DNA of 64,000 nucleotides from Streptomyces canus (GTDB lineage Bacteria; Actinomycetota; Actinomycetes; Streptomycetales; Streptomycetaceae): positions 1,798,001 to 1,862,000 of the forward strand of contig NZ_CP107989.1 in the NCBI RefSeq assembly GCF_041435015.1, written 5' to 3'. Position numbers and translations under genes: made by a program. The notes below the pieces were generated by a model, which saw only the letters and a program-made list of their open reading frames with translations, ran no database searches and was not told where the DNA came from. Positions 51,182 through 60,670 of this stretch are shown one piece after another (within the stretch, counting starts at the first letter, position 1; each line of letters starts with the position of its first letter).

Positions 51182-51192
51182 AGGGTAACCCT
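51182..51192. promoter_or_regulatory. Candidate MmyB operator
   Basis: AGGGTAACCCT, a palindrome of five-base arms around one A, seven bases upstream of the MmyB start and in the 63-base gap shared with the divergent SDR gene. Confidence 0.45.
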
Positions 51193-51238
51193 GCGGGGGT
51201 GCTGGCTGCCGTCCGGTGGGAGGCGCAGGGTCGAGGGC

Positions 51239-52048
51239 ATGAAGAAGACCTGGTTCATCACCGGCGCGTCCCGCGGCTTCGGCCGGATCTGGGCGGAGGC
51301 CGCGCTTTCCCGAGGCGACCGGGTGGCCGCCACCGCCCGCCGCCCCGAGTCCCTCGAGCCCCTCGTCGACACCTACGGGGACAGCGTCCTGCCCCTCGCC
51401 CTCGACGTCACCGACCGGGCGGCCGCCTTCGCCGCCGTCCGACGGGCCGCCGACGCCTTCGGCCGCCTCGACGTGGTCGTCAACAACGCGGGCTACGGCC
51501 TGTTCGGGATGGTCGAGGAGACCAGCGAGGAGCAGGCCCGCGCCCAGCTGGACACGAACGTGCTCGGCCCGCTGTGGGTGACACAGGCGGTCCTGCCCCT
51601 CCTGCGTGCCCAGCGCGGCGGGCACATCCTGCAGGTGTCCAGCATCGGCGGCCTGGCCGCCTTCCCCTCCCTGGGCCTCTACAACGCCTCCAAGTGGGCG
51701 CTGGAGGGCATGAGCGAGGCGCTCGCCCAGGAGGTCGGTCCGCTCGGCGTCCGCGTCACCATCGTCGAACCCGGCCCCTACGGCACCGACTGGTCCGGCT
51801 CCTCCGCGGTGCACGCCGAGCCCCTCGCCGCCTACGAGCCGATCCGTGAGGCCCGCCGGGCCGGTGCCGGCGCCCGGGCGCCCCAGGATCCGCAGACCAC
51901 CGCCGAGGTCATCCTCGAACTGGTCGACACGGACGAGCCGCCCCTGCGCCTGTTCCTGGGCACCTACCCCTATCCGGTCGTGGAAGCCTCCTACCGCAGG
52001 CGACTGGACACCTGGAACACCTGGCGGCCACTCGCCGCCAGGGCCTGA
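51239..52048 (+). CDS. Short-chain dehydrogenase/reductase, MmyB-regulated
   Basis: 269 residues, ATG at 51239. TGASRGFGRIWAEAAL cofactor motif (about 8-23), NNAGYGLFG, catalytic Ser in VSSIGG, Tyr and Lys in YNASKWALEG. A classical SDR of the retinol-dehydrogenase-like group, reducing a carbonyl or oxidising an alcohol with NAD(P). Divergent from the MmyB gene, which probably controls it. Substrate unknown. Followed by a hairpin terminator. Confidence 0.92.
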   Translation: MKKTWFITGASRGFGRIWAEAALSRGDRVAATARRPESLEPLVDTYGDSVLPLALDVTDRAAAFAAVRRAADAFGRLDVVVNNAGYGLFGMVEETSEEQARAQLDTNVLGPLWVTQAVLPLLRAQRGGHILQVSSIGGLAAFPSLGLYNASKWALEGMSEALAQEVGPLGVRVTIVEPGPYGTDWSGSSAVHAEPLAAYEPIREARRAGAGARAPQDPQTTAEVILELVDTDEPPLRLFLGTYPYPVVEASYRRRLDTWNTWRPLAARA

Positions 52049-52060
52049 CGCGGACGTGCG

Positions 52061-52095
52061 GGCCGGCGCCTCGGCGGTGGCCGAGGCGCACGGCC
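52061..52095 (+). terminator. Hairpin terminator after SDR gene
   Basis: Ten-bp upper stem (52066-52075 and 52080-52089) with a four-base loop GGTG, extended below a one-base bulge by five more pairs. Confidence 0.65.
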
Positions 52096-52158
52096 CCGAT
52101 CCGCACCCTTCACTGGGTGAACTCACCTGCGCCGCAGCGACTTTCACTGTTTCACCTC

Positions 52159-52211
52159 TTGACGACCGGAGTGGCCGAGAGCACATTGGGCGCACTTTGA
52201 GAGCGCTCTCA
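52159..52211 (+). promoter_or_regulatory. Promoter and LacI-type operator of GH16 glucanase gene
   Basis: TTGACG (52159-52164) with CACATT (52182-52187) at 17 bases. Then TGAGAGCGCTCTCA (52198-52211), a perfect 14-base palindrome near the expected start site. Its centre and symmetry match LacI-family operators; the CebR site TGGGAGCGCTCCCA differs at two symmetric positions. Suggests repression relieved by a glucan oligosaccharide. Confidence 0.7.
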
Positions 52212-52275
52212 GACCGCGCTCGAAGGGCACCCCCGCACTCGCACCACCACTCCGTACTCGAGAGGCAGCACCCCC

Positions 52276-53661
52276 ATGAGTGAAACCTCCGGCATACCCA
52301 GACGGCGGCGAGCCCTCGTCGCCGTGCTGAGCACCCTCGGTCTGGCCGCCGCCCTCGCGACGGCCGCGACCCTCCCCGCCGACGCCTCCGCCCCCACCCC
52401 TCCCACGGGCTGGTCGCAGGTCTTCCTCGACGACTTCAACGGTTCCGCCGGAACCGGCGTGAACACCTCCAACTGGCAGTACGCGACCGGCACTTCCTAT
52501 CCGGGCGGTCCCGCCCACTGGGGCACCGGCGAGGTCGAGACGATGACCAACAGCACCAGCAACGTGGCGCTGGACGGCAACGGCAACCTGCGCATCACGC
52601 CCCTTCGCGACGCGGCCGGCAACTGGACCTCGGGCCGTATCGAGACCAACCGCACCGACTTCCAGCCCCCGTCCGGCGGCAAGCTGCGCGTCGAGGCGCG
52701 CATCCAGATGCCCAACGTCACCGGCACCGCGGCCGAGGGCTACTGGCCGGCGTTCTGGGCACTGGGCGCGCCCTACCGCGGCAACTACCAGAACTGGCCG
52801 AGCGTCGGTGAGCTGGACATCATGGAGAACGTCCAGGGCATGAACCGCGTGTGGGCCACGATGCACTGCGGCACCAACCCGGGCGGCCCGTGCAACGAGA
52901 CGACGGGCATCGGCAACAACGTCGCCTGTCCGGGCTCGACCTGCCAGTCGGCGTTCCACACCTACACCATGGAGTGGGACCGCTCGGTGAGCCCCGAGAC
53001 GATCCGCTTCTTCGTGGACGGCACCCAGTTCCACTCGGTCAACGCGAGCCAGATGGACGCGACGACCTGGGCCAATGCCACGGGCCACGGCTTCTTCCTC
53101 ATCCTCAACGTGGCGATGGGCGGCGCCTTCCCGGACGCGCTCGGCGGCGGCCTCGACTCCGGCACCCAGTCCAGCGTGCCCATGACCGTCGACTACGTCC
53201 AGGTGCTGTCGGCGAGTGGGAGCGGTACCACGCCTCCGCCCACGGGCGGCGTCGACGCCTACGGCACCATTCAGGCGGAGTCGTACAACAGCCAGAGTGG
53301 CGTGAGCGCCGAGGCCACGACGGACTCCGGTGGCGGCCAGGACATCGGCTCGCTCGCGAACGGTGACTGGGCGCTCTACCAGAACGTCAACTTCGGTTCC
53401 ACGGCGGCGACTCAGTTCGTGGCGCGCGTGGCGAGCGGCGCGGCGGGCGGCGTCAGCGGTCTGGTCGAGGTGCGCCTGGACAGCCGTACCGCCACTCCGG
53501 TCGGCAGCTTCTCGATCGCCAACACGGGTGGCTGGCAGTCCTGGAGAACGGTCCCGGCGAACATGAGCGCCGTCACCGGCACGCACAACGTGTATCTGGC
53601 CTTCACCAGCGGCCAGTCGGCCGACTTCGTGAACGTGAACTGGTTCAACTTCGGTCACTGA
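52276..53661 (+). CDS. Secreted GH16 beta-1,3-glucanase with CBM6
   Basis: 461 residues, ATG at 52276. Signal peptide 1-38 (RRRRALVAVLSTLGLAAALA, ADASA). GH16 catalytic domain about 42-312 with the active-site strand VGELDIMENVQG (nucleophile Glu about 179, acid/base Glu about 184). After a Thr/Pro/Gly linker, residues about 330-460 form a CBM6 (QAESYNSQSGVSAEATTDSGGG, given by its ends; WFNFGH). Hydrolyses fungal or algal beta-1,3-glucan outside the cell. Confidence 0.94.
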   Translation: MSETSGIPRRRRALVAVLSTLGLAAALATAATLPADASAPTPPTGWSQVFLDDFNGSAGTGVNTSNWQYATGTSYPGGPAHWGTGEVETMTNSTSNVALDGNGNLRITPLRDAAGNWTSGRIETNRTDFQPPSGGKLRVEARIQMPNVTGTAAEGYWPAFWALGAPYRGNYQNWPSVGELDIMENVQGMNRVWATMHCGTNPGGPCNETTGIGNNVACPGSTCQSAFHTYTMEWDRSVSPETIRFFVDGTQFHSVNASQMDATTWANATGHGFFLILNVAMGGAFPDALGGGLDSGTQSSVPMTVDYVQVLSASGSGTTPPPTGGVDAYGTIQAESYNSQSGVSAEATTDSGGGQDIGSLANGDWALYQNVNFGSTAATQFVARVASGAAGGVSGLVEVRLDSRTATPVGSFSIANTGGWQSWRTVPANMSAVTGTHNVYLAFTSGQSADFVNVNWFNFGH

Positions 53662-53673
53662 CCGGTGTGTTGA

Positions 53674-53712
53674 CGCTGCCCCGCGAGTCCTGTGCGGTCT
53701 CGCGGGGCGGCG
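53674..53712. terminator. Bidirectional terminator between GH16 and beta-propeller genes
   Basis: 14-bp arms with one G-U pair (53674-53687 and 53699-53712) around an 11-base loop; convergent genes on either side. Confidence 0.75.
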
Positions 53713-53717
53713 TTCCG

Positions 53718-54740
53718 TCACCCCAGGTAGGCGGGGGCGACGGCGGAGGTCATCAGGCGGCGGGCCGTGCCGGTGCCGTCGGCGGGGACGGTCCACAGGT
53801 CGGAGCCGTAGTCGCCGGGGAGGGCGTAGACGAGGGTGTCGTCGTCGGCCCACAGGGCCTGGTCGTCGATGTCGCGCGACTCGGCGGTCGGGGTCTCCTT
53901 CATGGTGTGCAGGTTCAGGACGTACAGCCGCCAAGGGGCGTCGGGCGAGGCCCCCTTGACGCGCTTCTTGTAGGCGACGCGGGTGCCGTCGGGTGAGAGG
54001 GAGGGGCATTCGACGTTGCGGTGCAGGGTGGTGAGCGTGCGCGCGGTGACGTCGCCCCGCACGAGATACGTCCGGCCACCCGTCGCCAGCGTGGCGTAGA
54101 AGCGGTTGTCGTCGGCGAAGGTGACGCCCCAGACGTTGGTGTCGGCGGCTCGGTAGGTCCGGCCGTCCTTGACGATGTGGAAGGTCTCCAGGTTGTCGTC
54201 GATCGCCCAGGTGCGGGTGTCGACGACGGCCGTGCGGGTGGAGAAATTCGTTCCGGCGTACGAGTCCCCGCTGACGAACACCGTCCAGGCGACCATGCGT
54301 CCGGAGGGCGAGACCCGGGCCCGGGTGGGGATGCCGGCCGCCGGGAAGCGGTGGCGTTCGCGCAGGTGCGCGTCGAGCACCACCGCGCGGTAGGTGTCCT
54401 GCAGCGCGCCGTGCACGGCCTGGAGGCAGACGCCGGTGCCGGCGGCCGCGTGGAAGCGCAGGCACTTCACCCCCGAAGCGGTGCGCGGGCCCTCGGGATC
54501 GTCGGCGGGGACGGTGGCGATCTCGTCGCGGTGCGGACCCCAGGCCAGATTGCGTACCAGCAGGCGGCGCCCTGCCGTCGGCCGCAGCGAGACGGTGCCG
54601 GCCCGGACGGTCGGACCGTTCGCCTGCTGCTGGTCCTTCATGCCCGAGCGGTGGGCGGCGTACAGCACCGACCCGGTGCCGACCGCGCCGAGCAGCAGGA
54701 CAGCGGCGAGCAGGATCGACAGACGGGCGGTTCTGGTCAC
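53718..54740 (-). CDS. Membrane-anchored TolB-like beta-propeller protein
   Basis: 340 residues; GTG at 54740 overlaps the MFS stop. One N-terminal membrane segment (about 6-28) with a short basic cytoplasmic start, then blade-like repeats typical of TolB/WD40-type propellers: VSPSGRMVAWTV, GVTFADDNRFYATL, SLSPDGTRVAYKK, ALWADDDTLVYAL, DLWTVPADG. Faces the outside of the cell. No enzyme motif. Cotranscribed with an MFS transporter and a phosphoesterase; may present or sense the transporter substrate. Confidence 0.8.
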   Translation of the reverse strand: MTRTARLSILLAAVLLLGAVGTGSVLYAAHRSGMKDQQQANGPTVRAGTVSLRPTAGRRLLVRNLAWGPHRDEIATVPADDPEGPRTASGVKCLRFHAAAGTGVCLQAVHGALQDTYRAVVLDAHLRERHRFPAAGIPTRARVSPSGRMVAWTVFVSGDSYAGTNFSTRTAVVDTRTWAIDDNLETFHIVKDGRTYRAADTNVWGVTFADDNRFYATLATGGRTYLVRGDVTARTLTTLHRNVECPSLSPDGTRVAYKKRVKGASPDAPWRLYVLNLHTMKETPTAESRDIDDQALWADDDTLVYALPGDYGSDLWTVPADGTGTARRLMTSAVAPAYLG

Positions 54741-56029
54741 GCGGACACCTCATCGGCGGTACGGAGAAGGAACGAGGCCACGACGGCGCTGACGGCCAGT
54801 GCGGCGGCGGTGACGGCGAGGGCGGTCCGCTCGCCCCACAGGCTCCAGGCCGCGCCGAAGGCGAGCGAGCAGGCGAACCGGGCCAGCGCCTGGGCGGTGC
54901 CGACGAGTGCCTGCCCGGCGCCCTGGTGGCGTGCCGGGACGGTTCCCGCCGTAGCGGCCGCGAGTACGCCGTCGGTGGCCGCGTAGAAGGTGCCGTGCAG
55001 GACGAGGACGGCGATCACGGCCGGGACGCCGTGCCGGGGGGAGAGCACCACGCCGTAGCCGAGCAGCAGGACGCCGTGGCCGGCCAGGAAGAGCCGGCGA
55101 CGGTCGACGCGGTCGGCGAGCGCGCCGAGTGGGACGGCCAGCAGCAGGAAGACGGCTGCCGTGCCCAGCGGCAGCAGCGGGAACAGATGGGCGGGCAGGT
55201 TCCCTTCGCGCTGGAGCAGGAGGTAGAGGAAGGAGTCGCTGACGGTGGTGAGACCGAGGAGGGTGGCGCACACGGTGAGGCGGCGCAGGTCGGGGCGGCG
55301 CAGCAGGGCGAGCGAGTCGCGCAGTGCCGGGGGCCGTTCGGGACGGCGTTCGGCATCGGCATCGGCATCGGCGAGGGTGACGCGGCGGGGCACGAACAGC
55401 AGCAGGACCAGGACACCGAGCGCGGCCACGCAGCCGCTGACCGCGAAGACCGCGTCGTAGCCGTCGACGGTGGCCCGCAGTACGGCGAACGCGACGAGCG
55501 GGCCGAGCAGCGCGCCGGTGGTGTCCATGGCGCGGTGCACCCCGAACGCCCGTCCCCGGTGCTCGGGTTCGGTGGACAGCGAGATCATCGCGTCCCGGGG
55601 AGCGGTGCGCAGCCCCTTGCCGGTGCGGTCGACCGCGAGGACCGCGCTGATCACGGGGAGGGTGTGGGCGAGCAGCAGCAGCGGCTTGCACACCGCCGAC
55701 AGGCCGTAGCCGAGGCCCGCCACCACCTTGTGCCGGCGGCCTCCCCGGTCGGCGAGGTGGCCGCCGGCCAGTCGTACCAGGGCCCCGACGCCGTTGTTGA
55801 TGCCGTCGAGGAGGCCGAAACCGAGGGGGGACAGGCCAAGGGCGGTGACCACGTAGAGCGGCAGGACGGCGGCGACCATCTCCGAGGAGACGTCCGTGAT
55901 CAGGCTGACCGCGCCCAGGGCCAGCACGGTGGGGGGCACGGCGGCCGGCCGCCGCCCCGGACGGGTGTCCGGGACGACGGCGGCCTCGGTGCCGCGGGAA
56001 CCCGTGCTCCGGGAGTCCGCGAGGTACAC
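54737..56029 (-). CDS. MFS transporter
   Basis: 430 residues. A GTG at 56029, six bases from the phosphoesterase stop, is the best start; inner GTGs near residue 34 are possible. Twelve hydrophobic segments; the loop after TM2 has GGHLADRGGRRHKV (motif A variant), and VDRTGKGLRTAPRDAMIS in the TM4 region is typical of the YbfB/NreB-like major facilitator branch. Substrate unknown; relatives export metals or drugs. Middle gene of a three-gene operon. Confidence 0.88.
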   Translation of the reverse strand: MYLADSRSTGSRGTEAAVVPDTRPGRRPAAVPPTVLALGAVSLITDVSSEMVAAVLPLYVVTALGLSPLGFGLLDGINNGVGALVRLAGGHLADRGGRRHKVVAGLGYGLSAVCKPLLLLAHTLPVISAVLAVDRTGKGLRTAPRDAMISLSTEPEHRGRAFGVHRAMDTTGALLGPLVAFAVLRATVDGYDAVFAVSGCVAALGVLVLLLFVPRRVTLADADADAERRPERPPALRDSLALLRRPDLRRLTVCATLLGLTTVSDSFLYLLLQREGNLPAHLFPLLPLGTAAVFLLLAVPLGALADRVDRRRLFLAGHGVLLLGYGVVLSPRHGVPAVIAVLVLHGTFYAATDGVLAAATAGTVPARHQGAGQALVGTAQALARFACSLAFGAAWSLWGERTALAVTAAALAVSAVVASFLLRTADEVSA

Positions 56030-56034
56030 GGGCG

Positions 56035-56925
56035 TCAGTTCCAGATGCCGGTGATGTCGGAGGCCGAGGCGGCGTTGCCCGCGTGGGCGCTGAGACCGGC
56101 CAGGTCCTCCACCGTGCGCAGCACGTTGTAGTGGTTGTAGGTCGTGGAGCTGGAACTGCCGGGGGTGACGTGCTGCCCGTAGAACAGGGTGGGGATGCGG
56201 TTGCCGGAGAGCTTGTTGTCCTCGTCGAAGGTGACGGCGAGGATGCTGTTGTGGGTCTTGGCCCAGGTGGCGTAGGCGCCCAGGTTGTTCTTGATCCAGG
56301 TGTCGCCCGTGGCGACCGAGCAGTCGTGCATGTCGCTGCACAGGTTCGGGACGACGAAGGACACCTTGGGCAGGGTCGTGTAGTCGGCCGGGAACTGCGC
56401 GAAGGTCTTCGCGGTGCTGGTGGGCACGTTGGAGAAGCCGAACCACGGATTGTGCTTCTGCGCGTAGTTGCCGCTGCTGCAGGTCGTCGAACCCTGGCTG
56501 GGCAGCGACTCGTTGTAGCTGGCCCAGGTCTTGCCCGCGGCGATCAGCTCGGAGGCGAGGTTGGGCTGGTTGATGGATCCGACACCGACGCAACTGTCGT
56601 CGGTACGGCCCTGGTTGGAGCCGGAGAAGAGCATGTAGTAGTTCGGCTCGCTGGGGTGGGTGAGGCCGTAGGACTGGGTGAGGTCGGCGCCACCCGCCTT
56701 GAGGGTGTTGTTGAGATAGGGGGCGCTGGAACTGCCGATGACCTGTGAGTAGGCGTGGTTCTCCAGCACCACGACCACGACGTGGTCGGGGGTGGGGAGA
56801 GCGGCTGCCTCGGCGGTGGAGGCCGTTGCGGCCCACACGCCGATCGAGGTGGCGGTGAGGGCGAGGGCTCCGGCGAGTGCGGAGAGGGAACGTCGGTTGC
56901 GCTGCGGTGCCTTGACGGCGGCCAT
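56035..56925 (-). CDS. Secreted phosphoesterase (acid phosphatase, alkaline phosphatase fold)
   Basis: 296 residues, ATG at 56925 after GGAGG. Signal peptide about 1-41 (NRRSLSALAGALALTATS, AEAA). Phosphoesterase family features: HVVVVVLENHAYSQVIG with metal-binding Glu and Asn, THPSEPNYYMLFSG, SFVVPNLCSDMHDCS and VTFDEDN. Family includes acid phosphatases and phospholipase C. Releases phosphate from organic esters outside the cell. First gene of the operon with MFS and propeller genes. Confidence 0.9.
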   Translation of the reverse strand: MAAVKAPQRNRRSLSALAGALALTATSIGVWAATASTAEAAALPTPDHVVVVVLENHAYSQVIGSSSAPYLNNTLKAGGADLTQSYGLTHPSEPNYYMLFSGSNQGRTDDSCVGVGSINQPNLASELIAAGKTWASYNESLPSQGSTTCSSGNYAQKHNPWFGFSNVPTSTAKTFAQFPADYTTLPKVSFVVPNLCSDMHDCSVATGDTWIKNNLGAYATWAKTHNSILAVTFDEDNKLSGNRIPTLFYGQHVTPGSSSSTTYNHYNVLRTVEDLAGLSAHAGNAASASDITGIWN

Positions 56926-57116
56926 GACTGTCCTCCGGACAGAGGTGACGGACGTTCGGGGGAGCGGCGCCGCAACCCTAGGAGCCTTCGGCCGGGTCCG
57001 CGTGAAGGCCGGGCGAACCGTGGGTTCCGCCGGGCAAAGATCACCCCACGCACAGGTCACGTACAGCAAAGCGCGAGTCAAGTGGCCATCGGACGGGCCG
57101 GTTTGACGGGATGTCG

Positions 57117-57503
57117 TCAGCTCTCGTCGATGAGACAGAACTCGTTGCCCTCGGGATCGGCGAGCACGAGATGGTCCGGGTACCGGTCCCGGACCGTCGC
57201 ACCGAGCCCGACGAGCCGCTCGGCCTCCGCTTCCCTGTCCGCGGCGGAAAGGTCCAGGTGGACCCGGTTCTTGACGCTCTTGCCCTCCGGCACCAGCTGG
57301 AACCACAGCCGGGGCCCGCCCCGCGAGGACTCGACGAGCACGGTCGGGTCGTCCTCGACGTCCGTGATCCCGAGCGACCTGAGCCGGGCCAACTCCTCGT
57401 CGTCGTACGGGGCGACGGCGTAGCCGTCCATCGCGGCCGCCCAGAACCGCGCCGTGGCGGCGGGGTGGGCGCAGTCGAAGACGATGTCTCGCAGTCGGGC
57501 CAT
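57117..57503 (-). CDS. VOC (glyoxalase-like) family protein
   Basis: 128 residues, ATG at 57503 after AGGAG. Glyoxalase-like fold: LRDIVFDCAHPAATARFWAAAMDGY at the start, PRLWFQLVPEGKSVKNRVHLDL in the middle and DPEGNEFCLIDES at the end. This subgroup is common in actinobacteria and of unknown substrate. It starts 11 bases after the AraC regulator gene and is probably cotranscribed with it. Confidence 0.87.
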   Translation of the reverse strand: MARLRDIVFDCAHPAATARFWAAAMDGYAVAPYDDEELARLRSLGITDVEDDPTVLVESSRGGPRLWFQLVPEGKSVKNRVHLDLSAADREAEAERLVGLGATVRDRYPDHLVLADPEGNEFCLIDES

Positions 57504-57514
57504 TCGGTCCGCTC

Positions 57515-58429
57515 CTAGAGAAGTTCCGTCCGGAACGCCGCCGGCGTCATGTCGGTGTGCTGATGGAAGAACTTGGAGAAGTTCGCGGCGTCGGGAAACC
57601 CCACCGCCGCCCCCACCCGTCCGATCGGCATGTCCGTGTGGGCGAGCAGCCGCTTCGCCTCCAGCACGACCCGCTTGTCGATGAACCCCTTGGGCGTCTC
57701 CCCGGTGGCGGCGCGCACCGCACGCACCAGGGTCCGGCGGGAGTAGCCCAGCGCGTCGGCGTACGCGCTGACGCTGTGGTTCGTGGCGAACCCCTTCTCC
57801 ACCGCGTCCCGGAACAGCGTGAACGTCGACTCGGTCCGCCGCCCCGCCTCGGCCGAACTCGCGGCGAGGTGGGCCAGGCGCAGCAGGAATGCCGTCAACG
57901 AGTGCCGCAGGACCGAGGTGTGCAGGCTCAGCGGGAGGGTCGACGTGTCCTCGTACTCCCGTTGCAGCTGGTCCAGTGAGGCCTTGAGACCCGCCAACTG
58001 GGCGCCGGAGGGCCGCAGGAGCGGCGGCAGGTCGTAGCGGTAGAGCCCCGTCGCCTCCACCGTCGACCGCGGCAGGAAGCCCGGTTGCATGGTCAGCACG
58101 GTTCCGCGGTACTCGCTCGTCGGCGAGAAGCGGTGGACCTGACCCGGCCGGATCCACAGCAGGTCGTCCGCCGTCGCCTCGTACTCGGCGAAGTCGATCA
58201 TGTGGCGCACGGGACCGCCGCCGAAGAGCATCACGACATGGAAGTCGATGCGGTGCACCCGCTCCAGCGGGGCATCCGCGTGCCAGGTGCGGCCGGTGCC
58301 CATCGGGCCGACCTGCATGCCGACTCCGCCCACGCTCAGCTCTATGGGGAAGGGGAACGTTCTGATCCCGTCCACTCCGCCGTCACCGTCTCCGCCAAGG
58401 ATGGAACCTTGGGCTGTTCTGTCCGCCAT
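57515..58429 (-). CDS. AraC-family transcriptional regulator
   Basis: 304 residues, ATG at 58429 one base after AAGGA. N-terminal cupin-like sensor (about 40-170: HRIDFHVVMLFGGGPVRHMID, given by its ends, and LLWIRPGQVHRF), then two helix-turn-helix motifs (about 205-300) with NHSVSAYADALGYSRRTLVRAV and PIGRVGAAVGFPDAANFSKFFHQHT. Divergent from the transketolase gene by 146 bases. Whether it governs tkt or only the VOC gene is open. Confidence 0.92.
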   Translation of the reverse strand: MADRTAQGSILGGDGDGGVDGIRTFPFPIELSVGGVGMQVGPMGTGRTWHADAPLERVHRIDFHVVMLFGGGPVRHMIDFAEYEATADDLLWIRPGQVHRFSPTSEYRGTVLTMQPGFLPRSTVEATGLYRYDLPPLLRPSGAQLAGLKASLDQLQREYEDTSTLPLSLHTSVLRHSLTAFLLRLAHLAASSAEAGRRTESTFTLFRDAVEKGFATNHSVSAYADALGYSRRTLVRAVRAATGETPKGFIDKRVVLEAKRLLAHTDMPIGRVGAAVGFPDAANFSKFFHQHTDMTPAAFRTELL

Positions 58430-58506
58430 GTCCTTGTCGCGCCGCCTGCCTGGAGCGTTCCGTGTCCCACTTTCACCACAGGCTGACACACGGCGACCTT
58501 CCCCCG

Positions 58507-58523
58507 TAAAAGTCAGACTTTTA
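58507..58523. promoter_or_regulatory. AT-rich palindrome upstream of tkt
   Basis: TAAAAGT (58507-58513) and ACTTTTA (58517-58523) form seven-base arms around CAG, the most AT-rich point nearby. It lies in the gap between the divergent AraC and tkt genes, a likely operator or promoter element. Confidence 0.45.
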
Positions 58524-58575
58524 AGTTTGAACGCGTCAGACCAGCTACTACGCTCCGATCGAGGACTTCTTGAAG

Positions 58576-60651
58576 ATGAGCACGCAGACACCGGACCGCT
58601 TCGAATGGACCGAACTCGACCGGCGTGCCGTCGACACCGCCCGCCTGCTGGCGGCGGATGCCGTGCAGCAGGTCGGGAACGGCCACCCCGGCACCGCGAT
58701 GGCCCTGGCCCCCGCGGCGTACACGATCTTTCAGAAGGTGATGCGTCATGACCCGGCCGATCCCGAGTGGACCGGGCGCGACCGCTTCGTCCTCTCCCCC
58801 GGCCACACCTCGCTGACGCTCTACACCCAGCTCTACCTCTCCGGGTACGAGCTGGAGCTGGACGACCTGAAGGCCTTCCGGACCCACGGCTCCAAGACGC
58901 CCGGTCACCCCGAGTACGGGCACACGGCAGGAGTGGAGACGACCACCGGTCCGCTCGGGCAGGGTGTCGCCAACGCCGTCGGCATGGCGATGGCCGCCCG
59001 CTACGAGCGCGGCCTCTTCGACCCCGAGGCCCCCGAGGGCGAGTCCCCCTTCGACCACACCATCTGGGCGATCGTCTCCGACGGCGACCTGGAGGAGGGC
59101 ATCTCCGCCGAGGCCTCCTCCCTCGCGGGCCACCAGAAGCTCGGCAACCTGGTCTTCGTCTACGACGACAACCACATCTCCATCGAGGGCGACACGGCGA
59201 CCGCGTTCTCCGAGGACGTGCTGAAGCGGTACGAGGCCTACGGCTGGCACACCCAGCGCATCGAGCCCGGCGCCGACGGCGACATCGACGTAGCCGCCCT
59301 GTACGCGGCACTGAAGTCCGCGCAGGCCGAGACCGAGCGCCCCTCGATCATCGCGATGCGCACGATCATCGCCTGGCCCGCCCCGAACGCCCAGAACACC
59401 GAGGGCGCCCATGGCTCCGCGCTCGGCGCCGACGAGGTCGCCGCCACCAAGCGGGTCCTCGGCTTCGACCCCGAGCGGGCCTTCGAGGTCGCCGACGAGG
59501 TGCTGGCCCACTCCCGCAAGGCCCTCGACCGGGGCGCCGAGGCGCACGCCGCCTGGGACAAGCAGATCGCCGGATGGCGCGGTGAGCAGCCCGAGCGGGC
59601 CCAGCTCTTCGACCGGATCGTCGCCGGCCAGCTCCCCGAGGGCTGGGAGTCCGCGATCCCGGTCTTCGAGGAGGGCACGTCCGTCGCCACCCGTGCCGCC
59701 TCCGGCAAGGTGCTCCAGGCCCTCGGCGCGGTGCTCCCCGAGTTGTGGGGCGGCTCCGCCGACCTCGCCGGCTCGAACAACACGACCATCGACAAGACGA
59801 GCTCCTTCCTGCCGAAGGGCAACCCGCTGCCGGAGGCCGACCCCTACGGCCGTACGGTCCACTTCGGCATCCGCGAGCACTCGATGGCCGCGGAGATGAA
59901 CGGCATCGCGCTGCACGGCAACACCCGTATCTACGGCGGCACCTTCCTGGTGTTCTCCGACTACATGCGCAACGCCGTACGCCTGTCCGCGCTGATGCAG
60001 CTGCCCGTCACCTACGTCTGGACGCACGACTCCATCGGCCTCGGCGAGGACGGCCCCACGCACCAGCCGGTCGAGCACCTCGCGTCGCTGCGCGCCATCC
60101 CGGGCCTGAACATCGTCCGCCCGGCCGACGCCAACGAGACCGCGACCGCCTGGGCCGAGATCCTCCGCCGGCACGCCACCGACCCGGCCCCGCACGGCCT
60201 CGCGCTCACCCGCCAGGGTGTGCCGACGTACGCGCCGAACCCGGACGCGGCCAAGGGCGGGTACGTCCTCGTCGAATCGTCCGGGGAGACGCCCGACGTC
60301 GTTCTCATCGCCACCGGCTCCGAGGTCCAGCTCGCCGTCGCCGCGCGGGAGCGGCTGGAGGCCGAGGGGGTCGGTACCCGGGTGGTGTCGATGCCGTCCG
60401 TGGAGTGGTTCGAGCAGCAGCCGCGGGAGTACCGGGAGAGCGTCCTTCCGCCGTCCGTGCGAGCCCGTGTCGCGATCGAGGCCGGTATCGGTCTCACGTG
60501 GTACCGCTTCGTAGGTGACGCAGGACGCATCGTCTCCCTCGAGCACTTCGGCGCCTCCGCCGACGCGAAGACCCTGTTCGCCGAGTACGGCTTCACCGCC
60601 GAGAACGTCGCCGCCGCAGCCCGGGAATCCGTGGCCGCCGCGCGTGGTTGA
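58576..60651 (+). CDS. tkt: Transketolase
   Basis: 691 residues, ATG at 58576; a TTG two codons earlier is less likely. Thiamine diphosphate domain with [33 protein letters not shown] (about 167-184) and a pyrimidine domain with [19 protein letters not shown] and the [19 protein letters not shown] segment. Transfers two-carbon units between sugar phosphates in the non-oxidative pentose-phosphate pathway. First gene of tkt-tal-zwf-opcA. Confidence 0.97.
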   Translation: MSTQTPDRFEWTELDRRAVDTARLLAADAVQQVGNGHPGTAMALAPAAYTIFQKVMRHDPADPEWTGRDRFVLSPGHTSLTLYTQLYLSGYELELDDLKAFRTHGSKTPGHPEYGHTAGVETTTGPLGQGVANAVGMAMAARYERGLFDPEAPEGESPFDHTIWAIVSDGDLEEGISAEASSLAGHQKLGNLVFVYDDNHISIEGDTATAFSEDVLKRYEAYGWHTQRIEPGADGDIDVAALYAALKSAQAETERPSIIAMRTIIAWPAPNAQNTEGAHGSALGADEVAATKRVLGFDPERAFEVADEVLAHSRKALDRGAEAHAAWDKQIAGWRGEQPERAQLFDRIVAGQLPEGWESAIPVFEEGTSVATRAASGKVLQALGAVLPELWGGSADLAGSNNTTIDKTSSFLPKGNPLPEADPYGRTVHFGIREHSMAAEMNGIALHGNTRIYGGTFLVFSDYMRNAVRLSALMQLPVTYVWTHDSIGLGEDGPTHQPVEHLASLRAIPGLNIVRPADANETATAWAEILRRHATDPAPHGLALTRQGVPTYAPNPDAAKGGYVLVESSGETPDVVLIATGSEVQLAVAARERLEAEGVGTRVVSMPSVEWFEQQPREYRESVLPPSVRARVAIEAGIGLTWYRFVGDAGRIVSLEHFGASADAKTLFAEYGFTAENVAAAARESVAAARG

Positions 60652-60670
60652 TCCGATCGCCAGAAAGAAG

